Below are positions 24,844 to 32,481 of a DNA stretch of 32,497 bases, one piece after another. Each line of letters starts with the position of its first letter. Positions within the stretch are counted from its first letter, which is position 1. This DNA comes from Muribaculaceae bacterium (lineage in GTDB: Bacteria > Bacteroidota > Bacteroidia > Bacteroidales > Muribaculaceae): assembly GCA_029062985.1 (NCBI GenBank), contig JAIDPA010000263.1:1-32497 (forward strand), in the 5' to 3' direction. The position numbers were made by a program, and so were the translations under genes. Below the pieces are notes generated by a model. The model was given only the letters and a program-made list of their open reading frames with translations, did not search any database and had not been told where the DNA came from.

Positions 24844-24880
24844 AAAAATAGTTTCCGGAAAATACCGGAAACTATTTTTT
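24844..24880. terminator. Strong bidirectional terminator
   Basis: AAAAATAGTTTCCGG (24844-24858) pairs perfectly with CCGGAAACTATTTTT (24865-24879) over a 6-bp loop, with a T-run on the plus strand and A-run on the left, so it can end transcription from both the fimbrillin relic and the minus-strand gene at 24934. Confidence 0.9.
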
Positions 24881-24886
24881 ACTGAA

Positions 24887-24912
24887 GATATAGTTATGGT
24901 TCACGAGTGAAC
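24887..24912. repeat. 26-bp direct repeat, copy 1
   Basis: Identical over 26 bp to 26561-26586. It contains the near-palindrome GGTTCACGAGTGAAC and starts GATATAGTTATGG. It sits between the terminator and the stop codon of the minus-strand DUF6717 gene. Confidence 0.8.
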
Positions 24913-24933
24913 TTACACCTTGGATTCGTAAAC

Positions 24934-25359
24934 TTAGTTTTCCACTTTCTTAATGTAGAGATATTTTGGATAACGTCCCAGTACGCAGAGTGTCACGGGG
25001 CAAACCCAGATACGGCGCATCCGGAATCCTTCTATATCAGTGGCGTCGTAGTGTGAACCACCGGTAAGCGACTTGTCGAGCTGGCGCAGTTCGGTATGTC
25101 CTTCTACATTCTTGCGGTTCTCCGAGGGTATGACATGCAGGGTCACTCGGTGTTGCCCTTCGGTATCTAAGAATGATAGGAGGTCATCAGAGCCAGCTAC
25201 CATTTCGAGATTGGCTCTATTTCCGTCCCACGGCATGTCGATATACCAGCGTCCATCGGGATCCTGAACGAAAGAGAGAGTGTATTCATTACGACCGTTG
25301 CTGAGGATACCCTTTACGAAATGGTGGATGGCACGGAAGTTCTTGATAAAGTCTGTCAT
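24934..25359 (-). CDS. DUF6717 family protein (longer paralogue)
   Basis: A 141-residue soluble protein. Residues about 25-65 (YTLSFVQDPDGRWYIDMPW, then ANLEMVAGSDDLLSFL) align with the start of the gene at 13018, and the end (IWVCPVTLCVLGRYPKYLYI) aligns with its IIWLCNVTHEFFG...RIYCRV end. Extra sequence is at the N-terminus (MTDFIKNFRAIHHFVKGIL) and in the middle. Function unknown. A -7 box (25400-25407) lies about 40 bp upstream of the ATG. It is intact and separated from its minus-strand neighbour by 118 bp. Confidence 0.8.
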   Translation of the reverse strand: MTDFIKNFRAIHHFVKGILSNGRNEYTLSFVQDPDGRWYIDMPWDGNRANLEMVAGSDDLLSFLDTEGQHRVTLHVIPSENRKNVEGHTELRQLDKSLTGGSHYDATDIEGFRMRRIWVCPVTLCVLGRYPKYLYIKKVEN

Positions 25360-25399
25360 ATCTTTTCTGTTTTTTAAGGTTTATAAGATTTTGATAGTG

Positions 25400-25407
25400 C
25401 AAAATTA
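25400..25407 (-). promoter_or_regulatory. -7 box of the DUF6717 paralogue
   Basis: The minus strand reads TAATTTTG, a perfect TAnnTTTG; the -33 region (TCTG, 21 bp away) is weak. Confidence 0.5.
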
Positions 25408-25477
25408 ATATCTTATAAATCCGAAAAACAGAGTAAAAAAATATTGTCAGATTTACGCAAAATAAAGCAATTGATAA

Positions 25478-26365
25478 TCAAAGAAATAATTCCATAGCAA
25501 AAGGTATCGGCTGACCTTTGAAGTCACGCATCAGTTTATCGAAGGTCGCATTGTTTTCTTGACTGCATTCACCTTCTCGATCGATGTCAGGCAGTCTGCC
25601 ACAGAAACTAAGAACTGAAAGACCGAAATTCCGTTCTGCCTGACTGAACCGTCCTCCGCGACGAAGAGACTTGTCTGTGGGGAGATAATCAAGCAAGGTC
25701 TTGACTATATAATAATCCAGGGCACGAATCTTATCGCGCGAGGAACCCTGATCAAACTCATTTATGAATTCTGCAGCTGAAAGCTTACTTCGGTCGACAA
25801 CCTGAAAAATTCTTTTTATAAAGTTGGAATTATTTATCTTGATATGCTTTCCTCCGATGCAGACATCCATGCTCACCTCCTCGTCAGAAGCCATATTCAG
25901 TTTTTCAACCAAAGCATCAAACTGTTCAATACATGAAAATTTTAAGTCAGAGCGTAAGCCATAATAATATTTAAGAAACAAGATGAATTCAAATACGGGC
26001 TCCGGCATCAGTCCAAGTTGTCCGATAGCACGCTGCAACGGTTCGTGATTCAAAAATCTGTCATAATCCAATCCGGTCTTTTCAATGAATCGATCCCTCT
26101 GGTAGTAATACCTGAGTTGCCATGCCTCAAGGGGAATAGCATACTCTTCCCAGTCGATATTCTGGAGAATATATGGGATAAGGTAATGGACACGTCTTAC
26201 GGTAATATCCTGTTCCTCCGTAAATGCCATGCCGACCTGACGGTTAAATTCCGCAACGGTGGTTTCACTTAGATCAGCTATAGTGATTGGTTCCACATTG
26301 CGTTTAACAATATTATTAAAATAGACTGAAGTCGATTCTGTATTGATTAAAGCAGTATCTTTCAT
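25478..26365 (-). CDS. Hypothetical protein, 295 aa
   Basis: An intact soluble-looking protein without a signal peptide or membrane helix. The composition is rich in aromatic and acidic residues (YILQNIDWEEYAIPLEAWQLRY lies at about 66-87; FEFILFLKYYYGLRSDLKF at about 124-142). Near the end RRGGRFSQAERNFGLSVLSFC carries a basic patch. I do not recognise any family or catalytic motif. It has a full-consensus promoter (26417-26448) and stands alone between two repeat-bearing gaps. A regulatory or mobile-element role cannot be judged from sequence. Confidence 0.75.
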   Translation of the reverse strand: MKDTALINTESTSVYFNNIVKRNVEPITIADLSETTVAEFNRQVGMAFTEEQDITVRRVHYLIPYILQNIDWEEYAIPLEAWQLRYYYQRDRFIEKTGLDYDRFLNHEPLQRAIGQLGLMPEPVFEFILFLKYYYGLRSDLKFSCIEQFDALVEKLNMASDEEVSMDVCIGGKHIKINNSNFIKRIFQVVDRSKLSAAEFINEFDQGSSRDKIRALDYYIVKTLLDYLPTDKSLRRGGRFSQAERNFGLSVLSFCGRLPDIDREGECSQENNATFDKLMRDFKGQPIPFAMELFL

Positions 26366-26416
26366 GTATATAAACCATAAATATTAAAAAACTGAGTTTC
26401 TCATGCTCAACTTAAG

Positions 26417-26448
26417 CAAAGTTATATAATATTTCTAAAAATAGCAAA
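26417..26448 (-). promoter_or_regulatory. Full-consensus Bacteroidales promoter
   Basis: On the minus strand TTTG (complement of 26445-26448), 20 bp, then TAACTTTG (complement of 26417-26424). The leader to the ATG at 26365 is about 45 nt. Confidence 0.75.
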
Positions 26449-26470
26449 GGAAGCACACATTAATGCGAGA

Positions 26471-26490
26471 CAGTAAGCCATGGCTTACTG
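26471..26490. repeat. 20-bp perfect palindrome
   Basis: CAGTAAGCCATGGCTTACTG is its own reverse complement. It lies about 25 bp upstream of the -33 box of the gene at 25478-26365 and abuts the 14-bp tandem repeats. It could be an operator or a recombination site. Confidence 0.8.
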
Positions 26491-26546
26491 GACACTGACA
26501 CAGGCACACTGACACAGGAGCACTAACACAGGGGCATTGATACAGG
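26491..26546. repeat. 14-bp tandem repeat, 4 units
   Basis: Units GACACTGACACAGG, CACACTGACACAGG, AGCACTAACACAGG and GGCATTGATACAGG follow without gaps. They diverge progressively from left to right. Confidence 0.8.
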
Positions 26547-26560
26547 TTTTCGTTACTAGG

Positions 26561-26586
26561 GATATAGTTATGGTTCACGAGTGAAC
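26561..26586. repeat. 26-bp direct repeat, copy 2
   Basis: Identical to 24887-24912. Here the palindrome is extended to GGTTCACGAGTGAACC (26572-26587). A related GGTTCAGTAGTGAACC stands near 26688-26703 and single GGTTCA half-sites occur near 26645 and 26662. Confidence 0.8.
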
Positions 26587-26863
26587 CAGGATTTGCTATA
26601 CCTTACGACAAGCTATGCACTATATTATAGGGATTTACGGAGTCGGTTCAGAGTTTGGTCCGGTTCACTTTGCAAGAGAGACAGCTTGGTTCAGTAGTGA
26701 ACCGGAGACATCAAGGAAGAATAGCCGGGACTAAAATAATAAAAGGATATAGGGAGATATGTTTATTCTGCCACGTGTAGTGTATTTAAAGTTAAGATGA
26801 GCTTGAGAAAATTGAGTTAGATATTAGAGATAAAAACCTAAAAGGGTAGGTAACCTATTTCAT

Positions 26864-26978
26864 ATATCCTAAAACCGTACATTTTCTATAAAATATACCC
26901 TAAAACCGTACATACTCCATCAAACATATCCTAAAACCGTTACAAATCACGCTTCTTTTATATACTAAAACCGTACAT
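26864..26978. repeat. Four evenly spaced CTAAAACCGT repeats (iteron-like)
   Basis: The core CTAAAACCGT occurs at 26869-26878, 26900-26909, 26931-26940 and 26965-26974, at intervals of 31, 31 and 34 bp. Most copies extend to ATATCCTAAAACCGTACAT with small changes. Intervening sequences of about 12-15 bp are unrelated. Spacing close to three helical turns would place bound proteins on one DNA face. No replication or partition gene is nearby. The remainder of the 26366-27408 gap has no supportable gene. Confidence 0.85.
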
Positions 26979-27150
26979 GAACGTTAAAGGTGAAATCATC
27001 CTCTGTCAGGAGTCATAAGTCTCTTGATGAGTTTTCAAGACGTTTCAGTGGTACAGTTGGGAAAAAATATGTGCTGACCACAAAGCCCTTTCATAAAGAC
27101 GGGGATATTATATTTCTCCCCATATATATGGCTCCATTTATTAAATAATT

Positions 27151-27172
27151 CAACTTTCGCAAGCTTAAGTTG
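27151..27172. repeat. Hairpin of the TTTCTCAAGCTT family
   Basis: CAACTT (27151-27156) and AAGTTG (27167-27172) flank CGCAAGCTT. The 22-bp unit matches 19907-19928, inside the terminator there, with one difference. Related sequences occur at 9313-9324 and, inverted, at 26801-26811. Confidence 0.6.
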
Positions 27173-27370
27173 AGGGTTAAAGGGATAATAGGTTAACGGG
27201 TTAAGTTTACAGGATATGAGATAAGGGTAAAAATTTTTTAAAAGACCGAATGGCTTTACAATCGCCCTAAAATCTGTCAACACTTTTCAGGGATAGTCAG
27301 GGATAATCATTTTCAAAATAAAATACTCCCGATATTTGTAATGAATAAAAATTATGACTAACTTCACACT

Positions 27371-27402
27371 CCGAATAATCGTCACAAATGACAATTATTC
27401 GG
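27371..27402. promoter_or_regulatory. Inverted repeat just upstream of the DUF4143 gene
   Basis: CCGAATAATCGTC (27371-27383) and GACAATTATTCGG (27390-27402) pair at 12 of 13 positions over a 6-bp loop, ending 6 bp before the ATG at 27409. It could be an autoregulatory operator or an RNA structure that hides the start. A near-consensus -7 box GATATTTG lies at 27331-27338. Confidence 0.65.
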
Positions 27403-27408
27403 AATAGC

Positions 27409-28662
27409 ATGATAATAGAAAGAAAAATTTATCTTGACAAAGTTGTAGAAAGCCGACATAACGGAATGATAAAGATTATCACCGGTGTACGCCGAAGCGG
27501 TAAATCTTTTCTTCTGTTCGATCTATTTGCCGATTGGTTGGAAGCAGAGGGTGTTTCTTCTGACCATATCATAAAAATAGATCTGGAAAATCGTAGAAAT
27601 AAGTCGCTCCGCAACCCGGACAATCTATTGGAGTTCATTGATGCTAAAATGATTGATAGAGGGATGTATTATATCCTCATTGATGAGATCCAGTTAGTTG
27701 ATGAGTTTGAAGATGTACTCAACAGTTATCTGAAAATTAAGAATGCCGATGTTTACGTTACGGGCAGTAACGCACGATTTCTGTCTAAGGATGTTATAAC
27801 CACCTTCCGAGGGCGAGGTGAAGAAATAAAAGTATTCCCATTAAATTTCAGGGAATTCATGTCTGCAACCGATAAGAGTACAGAACTGGCTTTTGAGGAG
27901 TTTATGACTTATGGAGGATTGCCTCAGGTATTGGGCTATAAGTCTGAAGAACGAAAGACAGACTATCTGAAAGCATTATTTGCAGAAACCTATATCAGAG
28001 ATATAAAGGAACGTTATAATGTAAAGCATGATGAGGAATTGGAAATTCTACTTGATATTATTTCGTCAAATATCGGCTGTCTGACTAACCCGAGTAAACT
28101 CGCAAACACATTCCTAAGTGAAAAGAAAGTAAAGCTCTCTGACAAGACCATAAAGAATTATCTGGACTATATGTGTGATTCATTTCTCGTTGAGAAATCA
28201 CAACGATATGACATCAAGGGGAAAAAGTATATTGACACACCCTATAAATATTATTTTGTGGATCTTGGCCTGCGCAATGCACGACTGAATTTTCGCCAGC
28301 TCGAAAAGACGCACATGATGGAGAATATTATCTATAATGAACTTCGTGTGAGAGGATTTAATGTTGACGTAGGAATAGTACCTTTGGTAATCCGAGATGA
28401 GAAAGGTAACCAAAAGCGTGTCAGCTATGAAGTTGACTTTGTAGCGAACAAGGGCAATCAGAGATATTATATACAGTCAGCTTACCGACTTGACTCTGAA
28501 GAAAAGTTAGCCCAGGAGCAAAACTCACTTCGCAACGTTGATGATTCGTTTAAGAAGATAGTGATTGTGGGAAATCCTATTTTAGTAGAGAGAGACAATA
28601 ATGGTATCACAACAATGAGCGTGTATGACTTCTTGTTAAAGGAGAACTCACTTGAACTGTAA
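27409..28662 (+). CDS. AAA ATPase with DUF4143 domain
   Basis: A 417-residue protein from the ATG at 27409 (MIIERKIYLDKV, the usual family start). An in-frame ATG at 27388 lies in the loop of an inverted repeat and is less likely. The AAA_14 domain has Walker A GVRRSGKS (26-33) and Walker B YILIDEIQ (Asp92-Glu93), with a sensor-like VTGSNARFLS. A winged-helix-like middle (SNIGCLTNPSKLANTF) follows, then the DUF4143 nuclease-like C-terminus (MMENIIYNELRVRGFNVDVG, then YEVDFVANKG as the E-V-D-F motif). Such proteins are common in gut Bacteroidales and of uncertain role, possibly DNA-related. Intact; a hairpin terminator follows. Confidence 0.9.
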   Translation: MIIERKIYLDKVVESRHNGMIKIITGVRRSGKSFLLFDLFADWLEAEGVSSDHIIKIDLENRRNKSLRNPDNLLEFIDAKMIDRGMYYILIDEIQLVDEFEDVLNSYLKIKNADVYVTGSNARFLSKDVITTFRGRGEEIKVFPLNFREFMSATDKSTELAFEEFMTYGGLPQVLGYKSEERKTDYLKALFAETYIRDIKERYNVKHDEELEILLDIISSNIGCLTNPSKLANTFLSEKKVKLSDKTIKNYLDYMCDSFLVEKSQRYDIKGKKYIDTPYKYYFVDLGLRNARLNFRQLEKTHMMENIIYNELRVRGFNVDVGIVPLVIRDEKGNQKRVSYEVDFVANKGNQRYYIQSAYRLDSEEKLAQEQNSLRNVDDSFKKIVIVGNPILVERDNNGITTMSVYDFLLKENSLEL

Positions 28663-28719
28663 TTTTATTTAAGCAGTAAATTGCACAATCATATTTATTG
28701 CAAGATATGAATAGGCAAA

Positions 28720-28744
28720 AAATAATCCTTTTGGCGGATTATTT
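28720..28744 (+). terminator. Terminator-like hairpin after the DUF4143 gene
   Basis: AAATAATCC (28720-28728) pairs with GGATTATTT (28736-28744) over a 7-bp loop, 57 bp after the stop. The following T-run is short. Confidence 0.55.
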
Positions 28745-29008
28745 ACTGAGGACGTTGCAAGTAATGTTGCAAGCAAACAACATAAACGCAAATCTTACAA
28801 AGAGTTATGTACTGTAATCGCCGAGTTTTGTAAAACTTGGAAAACTCGACAAGAAATAGCTATTGCTTTAGGGTATAAACAAGATTATCTACGTAATAAT
28901 GTATTACCTCGCATGGTGGCAGATGGATATCTGGAAAAGTTAGATAAGAAATCAGCAACAAGTCCTAATCAAAAATACAAAGTAACTTCAAAAAAGATCT
29001 ATGTTTAA
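28745..29008 (+). pseudogene. Winged-helix C-terminal relic (AlbA_2/ATP-binding protein type)
   Basis: An open frame without a start codon, ending at TAA 29006-29008. It encodes KELCTVIAEFCKTWKTRQEI, ALGYKQDYLRNNVLPRMVAD and SPNQKYKVTSKK, a winged-helix tail found at the end of AlbA_2 or helicase-related proteins (TRxEIAxxLGYxxxYLxxNVLPxMxxxG). The body of the gene is missing. It is the second damaged gene of this general type in the window, after 11814-12413. Confidence 0.6.
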
Positions 29009-29026
29009 ATTGGGGGCATTGGGAGG

Positions 29027-29057
29027 TTGGTAATGTCGGGAGATTTGGTTAATTTTG
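29027..29057 (+). promoter_or_regulatory. Promoter of the LTA synthase-like operon
   Basis: TTGG at 29027-29030, 19 bp, then TAATTTTG at 29050-29057, a perfect -7 box. The leader is about 20 nt to the ATG at 29083. Confidence 0.65.
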
Positions 29058-29082
29058 TGGTGACGTTTCATTCCTTACAGTC

Positions 29083-31212
29083 ATGTATAACGAAAAATCC
29101 TTTTTCCCGTATAAGTCCGTACTCTCTCCTATCATGGCAACCGCTGCCAATATCGTGCTTGTGTATATCCTCTACTCAATAGCCCGTCTTGAGTTTCTTT
29201 TTGAGAACTGGAGTTATTTCTCACAGGCAGTGCATGACGGACGCATCACAAGCCTTCTGCTTGCGGGACTTCGTTTTGACACTCCCGGCATTTTCTATAC
29301 CAATGCCCTCTATATCCTCCTCATGCTCATTCCCCTGCACCTTAAGGAGCGTCCCGGATGGTACAGAATGTGCAAATGGATATTCATTATCATCAATACA
29401 CTGGCTCTTGCCGTAAACTTCGCAGACTCCGTATATTTCAGCTATACTCTGAAACGCACTTCATGGAGTGTGTTCAATGAATTCGGCGACGAAAGTTTCG
29501 GGAAAATCATCGGCGTGGAATTTTTGCGCCACTGGTATCTTGTCGTTCTCCTCATTCTGCTCGTCTGGGCAGCCTGGAAGCTATACGTGAGTCCGGCAAT
29601 GGATATCCGGCGCCAGTCGCTGCCTCGTTATTATCTGCTCTCCATCCTCAGCCTTGCCCTTGCCGCTACAATCGCCGTCACCGGTATCCGTGGCGGACTT
29701 TTCAATCATTGGCAAAACTATATCATTGCCCTCCCCCTCTTCTATTTAGCCTATCGTCTTATAAAACAACGTAAGAAATTCCCTCTGGCGAAATGGGTCG
29801 GAACAGCCTGCGGGGTGTCGGGGCTGATACTTATAATCCTTGCCCCGATAGGAGGCTGGAGACACAGAGACATCCGCCCTATAGCCATCTCCAATGCAAA
29901 CGCATTCACAGAGCAGCCTGTTGAGACAGCCCTTGTGCTCAACACACCTTTCACGATGATACGCTCCATAGGGAACGTGCCTTTCCATCATCCGGGCTAT
30001 TTCCCAACTACGGCTGACGCTGAAAAAATATTCACCCCTCTACACCACCCATCCGATTCAGCATCCGTCAGACGCAAAAACATAGTTATATTCATAATCG
30101 AAAGTTTCGGAAAAGAATATATAGGAGCCCTTAATAAAGACATTCTCGGGAACGACTACAAAGGCTTCACTCCATTCACCGACTCCCTGCTACGCCATTC
30201 AGCCTACTGGCGCCATTCCTACGACAACGGACAGAAAAGCATTGACGGAATGCCGAGCATACTTGCCGGAATCCCGATGTTTGTCCGCCCCTTCATCGTC
30301 ACTCCGCAGGCAGTCAACAATATCAAGGGTCTGCCGGGTGTCCTCTCAGAAAAAGGATATGAGACAGCTTTCTTCCACGGCGCACGCACGGGAAGCATGG
30401 GGTTTGACGGATTTGCTAAATCCATAGGATTCAAGCACTATTACGGAAGAGAAGATTTTAATCTTGACAAAAGATTCAATGCCGACAAGGATTTCGACGG
30501 CTATTGGGCAATATGGGACGAACCCTTCATGCAATATTTCGCCTTGAAGATGACAGAGATGAAACAGCCCTTCATGACTGCCATATTCACTGCCTCCAAT
30601 CATCATCCCTTCAATATTCCCGAACAATATAAAGGGAAATTTCCTGAAGGCACGATGAAGATTCATCCCACCGTGGGCTACACCGACAATGCCCTGCGTC
30701 AATTCTTCGCGACTGCCAAGACACAGCCGTGGTATGACAACACGATATTTGTCATCACCAACGACCATACCAACATGCGCGACCATGATCAGTACCGCAG
30801 TTCGATAGGAGCCTTCTACGGACCGATACTCATCTTCGATCCGAGCGGAGAAATCACACCCGGAGAAAGGGATGCAATAGCCCAGCAGATTGACATCATG
30901 CCGACCCTTCTAAGTTATCTCGGCTACGACCGCCCCTACCTCGCATTCGGATGCGACCTCCTTTCCACACCTGCCGACGACACATGGGCAGTGAACTACA
31001 CCAACAACATATATCAATACGTCAAAAACGGCTATATCCTTCAGTTTGACGGCGAAAAGACAATTGGAGTCTATGACATAGAAGACCATCTGCTTGAACG
31101 GAATCTCATCGGCAAAACTGAGGAACAGCCGAAAATGGAAACCGAACTGAAAGCCATAATCCAGTCGTATATGGACAGAATGCTGGAAGACCGACTGGTG
31201 GTTAAAGATTAA
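29083..31212 (+). CDS. LTA synthase family membrane phosphotransferase/sulfatase-fold protein
   Basis: A 709-residue membrane enzyme. Hydrophobic helices fill residues 15-260. The periplasmic catalytic domain of the alkaline-phosphatase superfamily starts near 332: IVIFIIESFGKEYIG (metal ligand Glu340), DNGQKSIDGMPSILAGIP (nucleophile Ser386), NHHPF, and FVITNDHTN (Asp561, His562). LtaS-like proteins of Gram-negative bacteria transfer phosphoglycerol or phosphoethanolamine groups to glycans or lipids; the substrate here is unknown. Compared with relatives as I recall them, two RGG/IGG-type turns (202-205 and 256-259) bracket an apparent extra pair of helices (IIALPLFYLAYRLI and CGVSGLILIILAPI). 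An MFS gene follows after 9 bp, so both share one promoter. Confidence 0.9.
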   Translation: MYNEKSFFPYKSVLSPIMATAANIVLVYILYSIARLEFLFENWSYFSQAVHDGRITSLLLAGLRFDTPGIFYTNALYILLMLIPLHLKERPGWYRMCKWIFIIINTLALAVNFADSVYFSYTLKRTSWSVFNEFGDESFGKIIGVEFLRHWYLVVLLILLVWAAWKLYVSPAMDIRRQSLPRYYLLSILSLALAATIAVTGIRGGLFNHWQNYIIALPLFYLAYRLIKQRKKFPLAKWVGTACGVSGLILIILAPIGGWRHRDIRPIAISNANAFTEQPVETALVLNTPFTMIRSIGNVPFHHPGYFPTTADAEKIFTPLHHPSDSASVRRKNIVIFIIESFGKEYIGALNKDILGNDYKGFTPFTDSLLRHSAYWRHSYDNGQKSIDGMPSILAGIPMFVRPFIVTPQAVNNIKGLPGVLSEKGYETAFFHGARTGSMGFDGFAKSIGFKHYYGREDFNLDKRFNADKDFDGYWAIWDEPFMQYFALKMTEMKQPFMTAIFTASNHHPFNIPEQYKGKFPEGTMKIHPTVGYTDNALRQFFATAKTQPWYDNTIFVITNDHTNMRDHDQYRSSIGAFYGPILIFDPSGEITPGERDAIAQQIDIMPTLLSYLGYDRPYLAFGCDLLSTPADDTWAVNYTNNIYQYVKNGYILQFDGEKTIGVYDIEDHLLERNLIGKTEEQPKMETELKAIIQSYMDRMLEDRLVVKD

Positions 31213-31221
31213 GAATTTGTT

Positions 31222-32406
31222 ATGGAAAAGGAAAAGCTGTGGAATAGTAATTATAAGAAAGCGATGGTGGGCAATTTCATGCTCTTCTTCTCTTTTTATA
31301 TCCTGACCCCTCTCCTCCCCATCTATCTTGATGCTCAATTCAAGGCAGACAAAGACGTCATGGGACTTGTTCTCTCAGGTTATGTCGTGGCAGCTCTTTT
31401 AGTGCGTCCGTTCAGCGGATTCATAGTTGATACCTTCGACCGCAAACGTGTCCTCGCAATCTGTTTTTTTGTATTCTTTATCCTTTTTACGGGATATATC
31501 GGAGCCGGCACATTGCTTCTGTTTGCCATCGTGCGCACCCTTCACGGTCTTCCTTTCGGAGCGGTGACGGTTGCAAATTCCACAGTCGCCATAGACTCGC
31601 TGCCCTCATCCCGCAGGAATGAAGGAATCGGATTCTACGGGCTCAGCAATAACTTAGCTATGGCATTTGCCCCTTCCGTGGGAATCTGGATTTATAATGC
31701 GACGGATAATTTCACCCTTCTTTTCTGGATAGCGCTTGCCACTGCCCTTACCGGCTTTCTGACCGTCACTTCCATACGTCTTCCGAAACGTGAGAAAGTG
31801 AAAGAGAAAAAGCCTGTCAGTTTTGACCGTTTTTTCCTGACCCGAGGATGGCTTCTTGCCCTCAACATCATCTGTTTCAGCATCTGCTGGGGCATAATGT
31901 CAAACTATGTGGCAATCTACGGAAAAGAAGTGGTCGGCATCACTGACGGCACGGGGCTCTTTTTCATGATTCTCTCGTTCGGTCTGTTCGCTTCCCGCAT
32001 CCAAGGCTCAAAAGCCCTTGCGAAAGGGAAAATCGTGGAAAATGCAGCCGGAGGAGTTCTTCTCTCTTTGGGAGGCTACACACTTTTCTCAATCGTGGAA
32101 CACAGCTGGGCTTATTACCTTTCCGCACTGCTTATCGGACTTGGCAACGGACACATGTATCCTGCCTTCCTCAATATGTTCATAAAGCTTGCCCGCAATG
32201 ATCAGCGCGGCACAGCCAATTCTTCAATCCTTACAGCATGGGATGTCGGCATGGGTCTGGGCATCATCGCAGGAGGATTCCTGCTGGAGTATATCTCATA
32301 TTCAGCAGCTTTCTGGGGAGCAGCAGTCATGCAAGGAGCAGGCACACTTCTTTTCTTCTTTGCAACGCGCCGTTTCTTCGAAGAGCGGAGACTGGATAGA
32401 AATTAG
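31222..32406 (+). CDS. MFS transporter
   Basis: A 394-residue major facilitator with about 12 membrane helices. The family signature after helix 2 is present (RPFSGFIVDTFDRKRVL, the G-x-x-x-D-x-x-x-R-K type loop), as are PFGAVTVANSTVAID and, in the second half, GLGNGHMYPAFLNMF. It is likely an inner-membrane exporter of a drug or small metabolite; which one cannot be told. It begins 9 bp after the LTA synthase-like gene and is co-transcribed with it, which hints at a link to envelope chemistry. The stop codon TAG is already part of a heptanucleotide repeat array. Confidence 0.92.
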   Translation: MEKEKLWNSNYKKAMVGNFMLFFSFYILTPLLPIYLDAQFKADKDVMGLVLSGYVVAALLVRPFSGFIVDTFDRKRVLAICFFVFFILFTGYIGAGTLLLFAIVRTLHGLPFGAVTVANSTVAIDSLPSSRRNEGIGFYGLSNNLAMAFAPSVGIWIYNATDNFTLLFWIALATALTGFLTVTSIRLPKREKVKEKKPVSFDRFFLTRGWLLALNIICFSICWGIMSNYVAIYGKEVVGITDGTGLFFMILSFGLFASRIQGSKALAKGKIVENAAGGVLLSLGGYTLFSIVEHSWAYYLSALLIGLGNGHMYPAFLNMFIKLARNDQRGTANSSILTAWDVGMGLGIIAGGFLLEYISYSAAFWGAAVMQGAGTLLFFFATRRFFEERRLDRN

Positions 32407-32481
32407 GCTCAAGGCATTAGGCTAAAGGCTCGAGGCATTAGGCTAAAGGCTCAAGGCTCGGGGCTCGGGGCTCGGGGCTCA
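32405..32481. repeat. Heptanucleotide tandem array, 11 units
   Basis: Eleven in-phase 7-bp units: AGGCTCA, AGGCATT, AGGCTAA, AGGCTCG, AGGCATT, AGGCTAA, AGGCTCA, AGGCTCG, GGGCTCG, GGGCTCG, GGGCTCA. They start within the TAG of the MFS gene. The reverse complement (AATGCCT, TTAGCCT) matches the smaller array at 5855-5889. The window ends 16 bp later. Confidence 0.9.

Noticed and set aside
26864-26978. CRISPR array
   Set aside because: Only four units, repeat cores of 10-19 bp and spacers of about 12-15 bp are too short, and no cas gene is present.
26981-27148. Open plus-strand stretch ending IFLPIYMAPFIK, possible gene tail
   Set aside because: It has protein-like composition but no start, no recognised family and only about 55 codons; not enough to call.
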